This document shows, in pieces, positions 17,550-26,011 of a stretch of DNA of 64,000 nt; the stretch's first letter is position 1, and each line of letters opens with the position of its first letter. The translations under genes and the position numbers were made by a program. The notes beneath the pieces were generated by a model, which saw only the letters and a list, made by a program, of their open reading frames with translations, made no database searches and was not told the origin of the DNA. This DNA is from Syntrophaceae bacterium UBA7520 (lineage in GTDB: Bacteria; Desulfobacterota; Syntrophia; Syntrophales; Smithellaceae): NCBI GenBank assembly GCA_002478265.1, contig DLNC01000026.1, positions 1 through 64,000 of the forward strand. Reading direction: 5' to 3'.

Positions 17550-18311
17550 TCAGGCCACCACAAGCCCCTTCTCCCGCAGATAATTTTTTACCTCCTGAAT
17601 GCTCAGCAGGCGGAAATGAAAAACCGAAGCGGCCAGCAAGATGCTCGCGCCTCCTTTGACCACCGCCTCATAAAAATCTTCCCGCTTCCCGGCGCCGCCG
17701 GAGGCTACCACCGGCGCTTTTACCCCGGAGGAAATGGCCCTGGTGAATTCAATGTCATACCCGGCCTTGGTGCCGTCTCCATCCATACTTGTGGGCAGGA
17801 TCACCCCCGCTCCCCGCTGCTCGCACTCTTTGGCCCAGGCAATGGCGTCTTTACCCACGGGCTTTGTCCCGCCGGAAACAACCAACTCAAAACCGGAAGG
17901 CATCGCGGTGTTTCTTTTCGCGTCAACAGCTACAGTAATTTTATCAGGGCCGAATTTTTTCGCGGCTTCATTTATCAGCGCGGGATTTTTCACCGCCGCG
18001 CTGTTCATGGATACTTTGCTTGCCCCCGCGCCTAAAACCAATTCGATGTCTTCAAGCGTCGATATGCCGCCGCCTACCGTAAGCGGGATATTTATCACTG
18101 CCGCCACTTTTTCCACCCACGTCAGACGGGTTTTTCTGTTTTCCAACGTCGCCGCAATATCGAGCATTGCCAGTTCGTCCGCGCCCTCTTTCTGATAAAA
18201 GGCCGCGTTTTCCACAGGATCCCCCGCTTCCCGCAAATCCACAAAATGAACGCCCTTGACGACACGTCCGTCCTTCATATCCAGACACGGCATAATTTTA
18301 ATCGGCTGCAT
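17550..18311 (-). CDS. hisF: imidazole glycerol phosphate synthase cyclase subunit HisF
   Basis: The 253-residue product is a full-length HisF barrel. It has the N-terminal catalytic Asp in MPCLDMKDGRVVKG (D11), the second catalytic Asp in VAVDAKR (D130), and the phosphate-binding loops TVGGGIS and ASGGAGK. It would normally make imidazole glycerol phosphate and AICAR from PRFAR with ammonia from HisH. No hisH or other his gene is nearby. The gene is instead divergent from a GuaA-like ATP pyrophosphatase that also lacks its glutaminase. That pairing recalls side branches in which HisF-like proteins accept ammonia from other sources, but ordinary histidine synthesis is equally possible. Confidence 0.9.
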   Translation of the reverse strand: MQPIKIMPCLDMKDGRVVKGVHFVDLREAGDPVENAAFYQKEGADELAMLDIAATLENRKTRLTWVEKVAAVINIPLTVGGGISTLEDIELVLGAGASKVSMNSAAVKNPALINEAAKKFGPDKITVAVDAKRNTAMPSGFELVVSGGTKPVGKDAIAWAKECEQRGAGVILPTSMDGDGTKAGYDIEFTRAISSGVKAPVVASGGAGKREDFYEAVVKGGASILLAASVFHFRLLSIQEVKNYLREKGLVVA

Positions 18312-18492
18312 ATAAAAACTCCCCTTTAAAAAATTAATTCTACAGCATTTTTTTAAACTTATCCTGTGGAATTTACAACTTTAATTTTCGGAATTAATGA
18401 TAAAAATTTCCGCGCTCAAAATTGCTTTATTGCTTGAAACAGACGCCGATTTGGTCTAAAGCACAGGGCATCACCGCAAAGGAGCACTCATC

Positions 18493-19458
18493 ATGAAAAT
18501 TAAGGAAATCAAAGCGAAAAACATGAACGTGAAGAAATTTATCGAGGAGAAAGTGCAGGAAATCAGGCAGATTGTCGGAGAAGGCACGGCCATAAACGCC
18601 CTTTCCGGAGGCGTTGATTCCTCGGTCGTTACAGCGCTGGGCCACAAAGCCCTGGGTAAAAAACTAAAGACTTATTTTATCGATAACGGCATCATGCGCG
18701 AAGGAGAGCCGCAAAAAGTCGTCACGGCTTTCAAAAAGCTGGGTATTGCCGTGGAAATCATTGACGCGGCGGGTGATTTTTTCAGCGCGCTGGAAGGCCT
18801 TGCCGATCCCGAAGAAAAAAGAGAGGCGATCACGCAGACTTTCTACAAAAAAATATTTGCCGATCTGGTCATCAAAAGCGGCGCGAAATATCTGCTGCAG
18901 GGCACCATTCTAACGGATGTGGATGAAACCGTCGCCGGCATCAAAAGACAACACAACGTCTTTGAACAGCTGGGCATTGATCCGCAACAGGCGTTCGGAT
19001 ATAAAATTATGGAACCATTGATTCAACTGCGCAAAGATGGCGTCCGCAAAGTGGGGCGTGGCCTGGGGCTGCCGGAAGCTTTGTTCAACAGAATTCCTTT
19101 CCCGGGACCGGCACTGGCCGCGCGCGTGCTCGGCGAAGTGACGCCGCAAAAAATCGCCATGGTCAGAAAAGCAACGGCAATCGTTGAGACGGAATTAAAC
19201 GGCGTCAAGGCGTTTCAGTATTTGGCGATTCTGCATAACGACCGCGTAACCGGCATGCGCGACGGCAAGCGGGTGTTCGGCAATCAGGTTGAAATCCGCT
19301 GCTGGAATTCGCTGGACGCGCGCAAAGCAACGCCAACCAGATTATCTTTTAATGTTTTGGAAAAAATGGCCAAGAAGATCACGAAAACAATACCGGAAGT
19401 GGTGAGTGTCACCTACAACATCACGACCAAACCAACTTCCACGATAGAGGCGGTATAG
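18493..19458 (+). CDS. guaA: GMP synthase ATP-pyrophosphatase-type protein lacking the glutaminase domain
   Basis: The 321-residue product matches the C-terminal two-thirds of GuaA. It has an ATP-PPase P-loop (LSGGVDSSVVTALG), LLQGTILTDV, FPGPALAARVLGE and a C-terminal dimerisation domain. The N-terminal class I glutaminase that makes bacterial GuaA about 515 residues long is absent. The start is clean, with AAAGGAGCACTCATC before ATG 18493. Some XMP-region motifs differ from the usual enzyme: RQHNVFEQLGID where SHHNVGGLP is usual, and NITTKPTSTIEAV at the C-terminus instead of the PPATIEWE ending. It may be the ATP subunit of a two-subunit GMP synthetase as in archaea, or a relative amidating another nucleotide. 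Confidence is high for the fold, moderate for GMP synthesis. Confidence 0.8.
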   Translation: MKIKEIKAKNMNVKKFIEEKVQEIRQIVGEGTAINALSGGVDSSVVTALGHKALGKKLKTYFIDNGIMREGEPQKVVTAFKKLGIAVEIIDAAGDFFSALEGLADPEEKREAITQTFYKKIFADLVIKSGAKYLLQGTILTDVDETVAGIKRQHNVFEQLGIDPQQAFGYKIMEPLIQLRKDGVRKVGRGLGLPEALFNRIPFPGPALAARVLGEVTPQKIAMVRKATAIVETELNGVKAFQYLAILHNDRVTGMRDGKRVFGNQVEIRCWNSLDARKATPTRLSFNVLEKMAKKITKTIPEVVSVTYNITTKPTSTIEAV

Positions 19459-19776
19459 AAATTTGTCATGCCGGCACACTATCGCATCCCGTTTCTTGAT
19501 TCCGGCTTTTGAGACTGCGTCATAATGTCTTTGCGAGTAAGCGTCACGACCGAAGCCTTGTCCCGAGCAAAGCGAGGAAACTTTTGAGATTGCCACGGAC
19601 TATGCCCTCACAACGACTGCGTCGGCTTGCCGCCCGGCATGCGCCGGGCAAGCTGCTCCCTGCGGGAGATCGCAATGATCAATGATGATAGCGCCATAGT
19701 CTCTTTGCCAGTTACCGGAATAACGACGATGTAGGCGTGGGGGTATTAAACCCAACAAAAAATAAAAGCGGCAATG
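19459..19776. repeat. intergenic repeat region
   Basis: No gene is visible. Bases 19511-19623 form the inverted partner of 1366-1478. Further right is a palindrome CCCGGCATGCGCCGGGCAAG (about 19632-19651), related to DNA at 25817-25843, and a GAGATCGCAATGA half element. These belong to the same dispersed families seen in the 1-10 kb region. Confidence 0.7.
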
Positions 19777-20727
19777 CTACCAGCTGCCGGAGGCGCCGCC
19801 GCCGCCGGACGAGCCGCCCCCGCCGGAAAATCCACCGCCGGATGAACCGGAAGTCCATGAACCGCCGGAGCCGCCGGAAGTAAGGACAAATCCGCCGATA
19901 TTCGCCTTCCCTTTGGTGCGCAAATCCTTCTGCGCTTTCTGATACCAGTCGGTATTTTTAAGAATTATTTTTGCCAGAGGGAACCCCACCAGATAAACCA
20001 GCAACAGGTAAAACGCGCCTTTCGTTCCCAAAACAATAATTGGGAACATCGCCCAGAAGGGAATAAGGAAAAAATAAAGAAACCATCCGAAGCCGGGCGT
20101 TAAAACGCCAATAACGGTAAAAAGGCCGATAATTCCGAAAATGAACGCGCCGAAAAGGATTCTTTCCATGATGGATAAATCCGGGCCTTCAATATTTAGC
20201 CCCGAAGAATATTTGTTTTCTTCCTGCGTTTCGGTTTGCGGCAGCGTGCCGCCTTCCAAAACGGCGATTACCGCTTTAACGCCTTCTTCAATACCCGTGC
20301 TATAATCTCCCTGCTTGAAACGCGGCGTCATGATATTGCGGATGATGCTTCCCGCTTTGCCGTCGGTCAGCGTTGCCTCCAGGCCGTAACCGACTTCGAT
20401 GCGCATGCGCCGATCGTTGGGAACAACGACAATCAAAACACCGTTATCTTTTCCTTTTTGCCCCAATTTCCATTCATTAAAAACCGTCAGGGCGTATTCC
20501 TCAATCCCCTCACCGGCAAGCGTGGGAACGGTCAGCACCGCAACCTGGTTGCCGGTTTTGTCTTCATGCGCTTTGAGCATTTCCGTTATTGCCTGGCGTG
20601 TTTCCGCGGAAAGAATTTGCGCGTTATCCGTTACGCGTCCCGTTAAATACGGAACATCTATGGCAGAGGAAACTTGCGGCAAGAAAAACAGCGCAAAGAC
20701 AAACGTCAGGGAAAATAGTTTCTTCAC
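19777..20727 (-). CDS. TPM-domain (YgcG-like) exported membrane protein
   Basis: The 316-residue product begins with a signal peptide (about 1-22, ending near SSA). A TPM domain follows at about 27-160 (GRVTDNAQILSAETRQ, LTVFNEWKLGQKGKDNGVL, RMRIEVGYGLEATLTDGKAG). Then come two or three hydrophobic segments (about 190-260) and a Gly/Ser-rich C-terminal tail. TPM domains occur in proteins tied to membrane protein quality control or photosystem repair and were reported with phosphatase activity in plants; the bacterial role is unclear. LemA, the common neighbour of this gene, is absent here. The gene overlaps the preceding TPM gene by four bases, so the two are co-translated. Confidence 0.85.
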   Translation of the reverse strand: MKKLFSLTFVFALFFLPQVSSAIDVPYLTGRVTDNAQILSAETRQAITEMLKAHEDKTGNQVAVLTVPTLAGEGIEEYALTVFNEWKLGQKGKDNGVLIVVVPNDRRMRIEVGYGLEATLTDGKAGSIIRNIMTPRFKQGDYSTGIEEGVKAVIAVLEGGTLPQTETQEENKYSSGLNIEGPDLSIMERILFGAFIFGIIGLFTVIGVLTPGFGWFLYFFLIPFWAMFPIIVLGTKGAFYLLLVYLVGFPLAKIILKNTDWYQKAQKDLRTKGKANIGGFVLTSGGSGGSWTSGSSGGGFSGGGGSSGGGGASGSW

Positions 20728-21374
20728 GCGCCCTTCTCCTCGATAATAATGTCGGAAAGTTCATTGCTGCGTGCTTTGCCTCGCTTTTTAAGGGCGAGAA
20801 TTTCCACAATCTTAACAAGACCGATTTCCAGAGCGCGGGCAACCTGCCCCGAAGAAAGAACGGGTTTCATCTGTCCGATAATGTTTTGCATCGCTTTATG
20901 AGACAAGCGCCGCCTCAGCCCTTTGTCCGGCAGCAGGATAATCTGATGCTCAAAAAGACCAACCAGAAGCAAAACCCCTGTTCGGCGCCGCGTCGCGTAT
21001 AATTCGCGGGAAAGAAAGAGAGATTCGGCATACTGGCGAACCTCCGTTTCGGCGCTATGCGCGGCGAGGAAAAGCCGCGCGAAACCGGGAATATACATGG
21101 ACAAGAGTGCGGTAAAAATACCGGCGGCAAGGATGATAAAAACAGAGATCATTACCAGGACGGGCGAACACCACTGGGAATACAACAAATCAAAGATAAA
21201 AACCAGAAAACCGGCAATGGCCGCGCCCAGCGCGAAAGCCCTCCAGGGAATTTCCGCGTAGGAGTCGCACTTCTCAATCACGGCCAGCACAATCTGCGCC
21301 CCCGTGAGTTTTTCCGCCTGGGTTATGCTTCGCTCCAGCAAAGAACGTTCCTTTTTGCTCAGTACCCGTCTCAT
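20724..21374 (-). CDS. second TPM-domain membrane protein
   Basis: The 216-residue product has an N-terminal segment like the start of TPM domains (LLERSITQAEKLTGAQIVLA), two membrane helices (about 44-66 and 70-93), and the rest of the domain afterwards (RRRTGVLLLVGLFEHQIILLPDKGL). It has no signal peptide. Proteins of this layout are usually encoded next to a YgcG-type TPM gene, as here, with an ATGA-type overlap (20724-20727). It probably forms a membrane complex with its neighbour. The enzymatic role, if any, is unknown. Confidence 0.8.
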   Translation of the reverse strand: MRRVLSKKERSLLERSITQAEKLTGAQIVLAVIEKCDSYAEIPWRAFALGAAIAGFLVFIFDLLYSQWCSPVLVMISVFIILAAGIFTALLSMYIPGFARLFLAAHSAETEVRQYAESLFLSRELYATRRRTGVLLLVGLFEHQIILLPDKGLRRRLSHKAMQNIIGQMKPVLSSGQVARALEIGLVKIVEILALKKRGKARSNELSDIIIEEKGA

Positions 21375-21435
21375 ATATTGAGCTATACGCAGGGCAATAT
21401 CTTATGTCAACACATTAAAACCGGAAAATTTTACT

Positions 21436-23622
21436 CTATTGCCCGTTCATTTTTGAAATAGTTTCTCTGGCCTCTTCTCTCAGGAAATTCCACAGGCCGA
21501 TTTGCTTTAGGGTTTCTACTTTGGGAATACCGGCGGCGCTCCAGCCGCGCTCGGCATAATACACGCTAATCAGTTTTTTTAATTCCTGTTTTCTGTGCTT
21601 AATCAGGATTTCCCGCTTTTCGGAGGTTTGCATTTTTTGAATTTTCACCAGTGGTTTATTGAGAATAACACTTAGCTGTTGATCGTGATACTCTTTTTCG
21701 GCATCATAGAGACTATCTTCCGTGGGGCCGATGGCCCTATCGGGAATCCAGTCCTGCTCGCCCGTGTTCTTCCCGAAGGTCATTACATTCATCACCCGCT
21801 GTAAATTGATATCCCGGTCTGTCTGCGCGAAAATCTCTTCCCAGGTCATTTTTGTTCCCAGCATGCCGTTGTAAAAATCCGCGTAAATTTCCTGCGAGGC
21901 GGGATTGATGTAGATATCCGTATTCTGGCGCTTCTCGGATTCAGGATTAAAGACATCCACCCAGGGCAGTTTGCACAAGCCCAGATTGTCGTTACCCAAA
22001 CGCACGCGTGGATAAGTAATCAGCGCTTTCGCCTTATCCTGAAAAGTCGGAAACGCGCCCAGCAGATCCGCTTTAATCAGCCAGGCCGCGGCGTGATGCG
22101 CCCCGATATCGCTTGCGGCGGCGTAAGATGCCTGCATGGATAAGGATCGGTGCGTGCGGTAAAGAGAAAAAGGCAGCCCTTTGGTCTGCATGGCAAAGCG
22201 CTCGAGTTCTTTTTTGGGATTGGGCTTACCGGTTCTTTTGGTATATTGAGAAGCAACCCAGGTGACCAGATCAAGCATGCCCGCGCCGGCAACTTTAGTT
22301 AAAACAGTTCCCTCACAGGCAAGTTGATGAATAAAGGTCAGCGCGGCCTGTTCATCGCCCCAGGTCAGTTCGAATCCATCTGTGTCTTCTTTGGTCAAAA
22401 AACCGCGCTGGTAGCATTCCATCAAAAAGGCCATGATGACGGCGGTGGTGATGGTATCGATCCCGTAATTATCGCAATGCCAGTTGGCTTCCATAATAAA
22501 TTCCGGACGCCACATGCCCAGATTGGAGCCGAAGCCGGCGGCCGTTTCATACTCGGGGCCGTCCACCCAGACTTTGCGGCCTTTGTGTTCACCGGAGGTC
22601 AATGTTACCCAGCCGCCCTTGGTGCATCTTAAATTACAGCCGGGGAAGCATCCGTCCATGCCGCGATGATCAAAAAGATGCTCGGCGTAATATTTGCCGC
22701 AGATTTGCTCCGCTTGCGGGTCAGACCCAAGCTGATAATTTTTCACGGGCAGGGATTTATAGTCTTCCTTATTCATAAACGCGATCAAGCCGGCGGAGCC
22801 TTTGCGATACATCTTGAGCGACTGCGGATCGACCTCTTTGACGACATGGTGAAGTTTCGCGCCCGCCTTTTTCACCTTATCCCAATCGGAAGCGCCATAG
22901 GGATTTTCGCCGCGCGGATAATCGGCAAGAACAACCACGGCGCGAAGTTTTTTTTGAATCATTACCGATCCAAGACCGGTGCGCCCCGCCTGCTTGGCCC
23001 GGAAAAGACCTTTTGTTCCATCAACTGGTTTAGCCGCGTCATAGTAATGACTGTTGATGCAACCATAAGACGTATTGGCCGCACCGATGCCCGTGGTCAA
23101 AAAAACAATGTCCTTTTTTTCATGGCCGGCGGCGGTAAACCGCTCGACGATGACAGTTTCCAGATCGAAGACATGATCAATGACCGGCGCCTTCTCTACG
23201 GATATTTCGCCCTTGAAGCTGTCGATGACAATCATGCTATCGTCTTTCGCAATGCCGGTTATCTCCAACGCGTCGAAGCCCGCGTATTTCAGATACGCGC
23301 CGAAATGTCCGCCAAAGTTCGAAACGCCCGGAATATGCGTAAGGGGCGACAAAGAGACGACCATGCACTTGCTCGTGCCCGGAAATTGCGGAATGCCGCC
23401 CAGAGGCCCCGGCGAAAAGATCAACGGATTTTCCGGAGCAAACGCGTTTGTTTTCCCGTTTATTTTTTCGTGCAAAAGATAGAGCCCGAGCCCGCGGCCG
23501 CCGATGAAATAATCCCTGATCTGCGGCTTCAATGGATGGGCAACAATTTTACCCTCTTGTAAATCTATCGAAAGAATTTGATTGGCATATCCGTTTTGCA
23601 GCGCCGTTTTCGTGTATTTCAT
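21436..23622 (-). CDS. aldehyde:ferredoxin oxidoreductase family protein
   Basis: From ATG 23622 the product is about 728 residues. A GTG 33 bases upstream is possible, but an AAGGAT ribosome-binding site favours the ATG. N-terminal motifs (GGRGLGLYLLHEKING, SPGPLGG, SNFGGHFGAYLK, GIGAAN) form the tungstopterin-binding domain. A cluster motif CFPGCNLRC and a later Cys in NDNLGLCKLPW would hold the 4Fe-4S cluster. The enzymes interconvert aldehydes and acids using ferredoxin with a tungsten bispterin site, in the cytoplasm. The substrate cannot be read from sequence. A C-terminal extension of about 80 residues is longer than in the archaeal enzymes. The gene is not in an obvious operon; ferredoxin coupling would link it to the Flx-Hdr complexes. 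Confidence 0.88.
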   Translation of the reverse strand: MKYTKTALQNGYANQILSIDLQEGKIVAHPLKPQIRDYFIGGRGLGLYLLHEKINGKTNAFAPENPLIFSPGPLGGIPQFPGTSKCMVVSLSPLTHIPGVSNFGGHFGAYLKYAGFDALEITGIAKDDSMIVIDSFKGEISVEKAPVIDHVFDLETVIVERFTAAGHEKKDIVFLTTGIGAANTSYGCINSHYYDAAKPVDGTKGLFRAKQAGRTGLGSVMIQKKLRAVVVLADYPRGENPYGASDWDKVKKAGAKLHHVVKEVDPQSLKMYRKGSAGLIAFMNKEDYKSLPVKNYQLGSDPQAEQICGKYYAEHLFDHRGMDGCFPGCNLRCTKGGWVTLTSGEHKGRKVWVDGPEYETAAGFGSNLGMWRPEFIMEANWHCDNYGIDTITTAVIMAFLMECYQRGFLTKEDTDGFELTWGDEQAALTFIHQLACEGTVLTKVAGAGMLDLVTWVASQYTKRTGKPNPKKELERFAMQTKGLPFSLYRTHRSLSMQASYAAASDIGAHHAAAWLIKADLLGAFPTFQDKAKALITYPRVRLGNDNLGLCKLPWVDVFNPESEKRQNTDIYINPASQEIYADFYNGMLGTKMTWEEIFAQTDRDINLQRVMNVMTFGKNTGEQDWIPDRAIGPTEDSLYDAEKEYHDQQLSVILNKPLVKIQKMQTSEKREILIKHRKQELKKLISVYYAERGWSAAGIPKVETLKQIGLWNFLREEARETISKMNGQ

Positions 23623-23944
23623 GTCGTATGTATCCTTGGCAAATAAGTAAGGCACACTAGTGCAAACATCTTAAAAAATCAATAATAAAAAGATGTTAAG
23701 GCGTTCCATGAATCACCAGCCGCTTTTGGTGTCGTTTTCTAAAACTGAATCCCCAAAATATGCAGGTGTTTCCAACAATCAATTCTTGCCGAAGTCCGTG
23801 TTTGACATAATCCGCAAGAAGATGTTAGTTTGACAGCCACAGTGGTAAAATTCTGAAACAGCCACAAAGGCTATTTTGATATAGCGCGTTCTTTAAAGAA
23901 AAATATTTGCCAACAAAGCACCCGATAAAAGAAAGAGGAATCCC

Positions 23945-25015
23945 ATGAAAAAAATATTTTTTTTAAAAATAATTGCCGCCACGCTGTTATTAGTTTTTTT
24001 CCAGGCATGCTATGTGGCCGCGCCCGTATATGAAACTCCCGGCAGAGGCGGAACTTATGACCCACCGGATATAGTTTTCCGGGCGCCCCCTTATGTGATC
24101 GTTATACCTGATACAGACAACGTTTATGTTGTTCCCCATATAGATATAGACCTATTTTTCTGGAACGGCTGGTGGTGGCGCCCATGGCAGGGACGCTGGT
24201 ACCGCTCACCTTATTACAACCGGGGCTGGGTTCTTTTTAACGCTGTTCCATTTTTTTATTATGATGTTGATCCAGGCTGGAGAAGATATTACAAAGATCG
24301 TAACTGGCGTGGCCACCGATGGGATTATGAACGTATTCCTCACGACCGGCTTAACCAAAACTGGCAGAACTGGAGAAACGACCGTTACTGGGAAAACAAA
24401 AGAACCTGGAACGTTCAGAACTATAAGCCTCGTCCGCAGGATCAGAAACAAAACCTCAGAAGACAGAGGCAAGACGAATATGAAAAAAGACCTGAAATCA
24501 GACAACCGCAGTGGCAACCTGATATAAAACAGCCACCGCAACAGCCCGATATTAAAAGGCGGCCGGAGTTGCAGCAGCCACCAAGGCAACCGCAGGTTGA
24601 GCAGCCACAGGTTGCGCCACCGCCGCAGCCCGATATCCAACAGCCTCGGCGTCAACCACGGGGACAAAAACCGCAAATCAAGCCGCAGGTTGAACAGCCA
24701 CAGGCTACTCCGCCACAACAGCCTGATATCCAACAACCACGGCGAGGGCATTGGGATCAAAGAACACCAGGTCAACCTCAGGTTGAGCAACCACAGGTTG
24801 CACCACCGCAACGCACTGATATTAAAAGACGACCGGAGTTACAGCAACCACCAAGTCAACCGCAGGTTGAGCAGCCGCAGGTTGAGCAGCCGCAAGTTGC
24901 GCCGCCACAACAGCCTGAGATTCAAAAGCCACGGCGACAATCCGGTGATCAAAAGTCACAAAGAAGGCAGATTCTTAGACCGGAAAATCAGCCTGAAATT
25001 GAACAGCCGAATTGA
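23945..25015 (+). CDS. lipoprotein with Pro/Gln-rich repeat tail
   Basis: The 356-residue product starts with a lipoprotein signal peptide (lipobox FFQAC, Cys at about 22). A Trp/Tyr/Arg-rich segment follows (about 60-165; WNGWWWRPWQGRWYRSPYY). The rest is a low-complexity tail with recurring QPQVEQPQVAPP and QPDIQQPRRQ units through to residue 356. The Trp-rich part resembles small envelope proteins that precede extended linkers; the repeat tail could span the periplasm or bind acidic polymers since it is basic. A GAAAGAGGAA site precedes the ATG. Unit number varies along the tail, consistent with slippage or recombination. The molecular function is unknown. Confidence 0.8.
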   Translation: MKKIFFLKIIAATLLLVFFQACYVAAPVYETPGRGGTYDPPDIVFRAPPYVIVIPDTDNVYVVPHIDIDLFFWNGWWWRPWQGRWYRSPYYNRGWVLFNAVPFFYYDVDPGWRRYYKDRNWRGHRWDYERIPHDRLNQNWQNWRNDRYWENKRTWNVQNYKPRPQDQKQNLRRQRQDEYEKRPEIRQPQWQPDIKQPPQQPDIKRRPELQQPPRQPQVEQPQVAPPPQPDIQQPRRQPRGQKPQIKPQVEQPQATPPQQPDIQQPRRGHWDQRTPGQPQVEQPQVAPPQRTDIKRRPELQQPPSQPQVEQPQVEQPQVAPPQQPEIQKPRRQSGDQKSQRRQILRPENQPEIEQPN

Positions 25016-25088
25016 AATTCTCAAGCGCAACAGCCGCAAAGATGATCTAAGCGGCAACAATTATGACAGCTGGGCCTTCCTCTCTTCA

Positions 25089-25116
25089 TTGCGCGGCGGT
25101 TTTTGCCGCCGCGCAA
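25089..25116. terminator. strong GC hairpin after the lipoprotein gene
   Basis: TTGCGCGGCG (25089-25098) pairs perfectly with CGCCGCGCAA (25107-25116) around a short T-rich loop. It lies 74 bases after the lipoprotein stop and 28 bases before the exporter start. There is no T-run behind it, so it may be a weak terminator or an RNA-stability structure. Confidence 0.5.
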
Positions 25117-25143
25117 CAACAACTTTGAAAAAGTGATTCGAGC

Positions 25144-25779
25144 TTGGAAAAATACACCATTTTGCAAAATACACTTCTGGGACTTAGCCTGGCCGCGCCC
25201 ATCGGGCCGGTCAATGTAGAGATTATCAGGCGGGGATTGAAATCAGGATTCCGCCAGGCGCTTCTTGCAGGCGCCGGCGCCATGAGCGCGGATGCCACCT
25301 ACCTGACGCTGATTTTTTTCGGACTGATTTCCTTTTTAAATATTCACCTGATGAAGATAATTTTGGGAATTGGCGGAGGCATTATTTTGCTTTACCTGGG
25401 CGTGATGAGCGTAAAGGAATTTTTCCAGAAGCATTCCACCGCGGCAAACAAACCACGCCGCTTCTTCAAAAACTCCTACGTCGCGGGGTATACGCTGGCG
25501 TTTTTTTCACCGATGACAATTGTCTGGTGGATAGGCGTTTTCGGCGCGACGCTGGCGGCGCAAACCAATACCTTTCATAATGTTCATGCGTTTTTGTCCT
25601 GTCTTTCCATTTTACTGGGTTGTTTTCTTTGGGTTTTGTTTATCGCCACCGCGCTGCACTGGGGAAAAAAGATCATTAACGATAAATTCGTGAGACTTGT
25701 TTCGCTGATTGCCGGAGCTTTTCTTATCTTTTTTGGGATTTATTTTTTACAGCGGGCAGTGCGATTGTTGCTGACCTGA
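25144..25779 (+). CDS. LysE/RhtB-family exporter
   Basis: The 211-residue product is a six-helix membrane protein with the LysE-family start LGLSLAAPIGPVNVEIIRRG, the GAGAMSADATYL segment and a middle motif LAFFSPMTIVWWIGVFG. Members export amino acids or related small molecules from the cytoplasm. The apparent start is TTG 25144; no ATG fits before the conserved first helix, and the ribosome-binding site is poor, so the exact start is uncertain. The substrate cannot be told. It follows the lipoprotein gene across a hairpin and is probably transcribed separately. Confidence 0.88.
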   Translation: MEKYTILQNTLLGLSLAAPIGPVNVEIIRRGLKSGFRQALLAGAGAMSADATYLTLIFFGLISFLNIHLMKIILGIGGGIILLYLGVMSVKEFFQKHSTAANKPRRFFKNSYVAGYTLAFFSPMTIVWWIGVFGATLAAQTNTFHNVHAFLSCLSILLGCFLWVLFIATALHWGKKIINDKFVRLVSLIAGAFLIFFGIYFLQRAVRLLLT

Positions 25780-26011
25780 AACAGCAGGTACAGTTAATTT
25801 AAATTTCTATATTTCGCCGGCATGCGCCGGGCAAGCTGCTCATTGCACTTGCTCGCGAAGACATTACCGCACACTATCTGACACAAAAATCCATATTATC
25901 ATCACCCTGGATTACCCTGTATCAACTGCGGGGCAGACTCTAATTCGCACTTCGTTCACTGATTCATGGCGACTAAAGCTTTTGCTACGGTGGGACAGCA
26001 GAGATAAATAT

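Noticed and set aside
22666..23562. 298-residue plus-strand frame
   Set aside because: It lies antisense inside the AOR-family gene and is a composition effect.
24597..25136. 179-residue frame within the lipoprotein repeat region
   Set aside because: It is the shifted reading of the same repeats; the lipoprotein frame has a signal peptide and ribosome-binding site.
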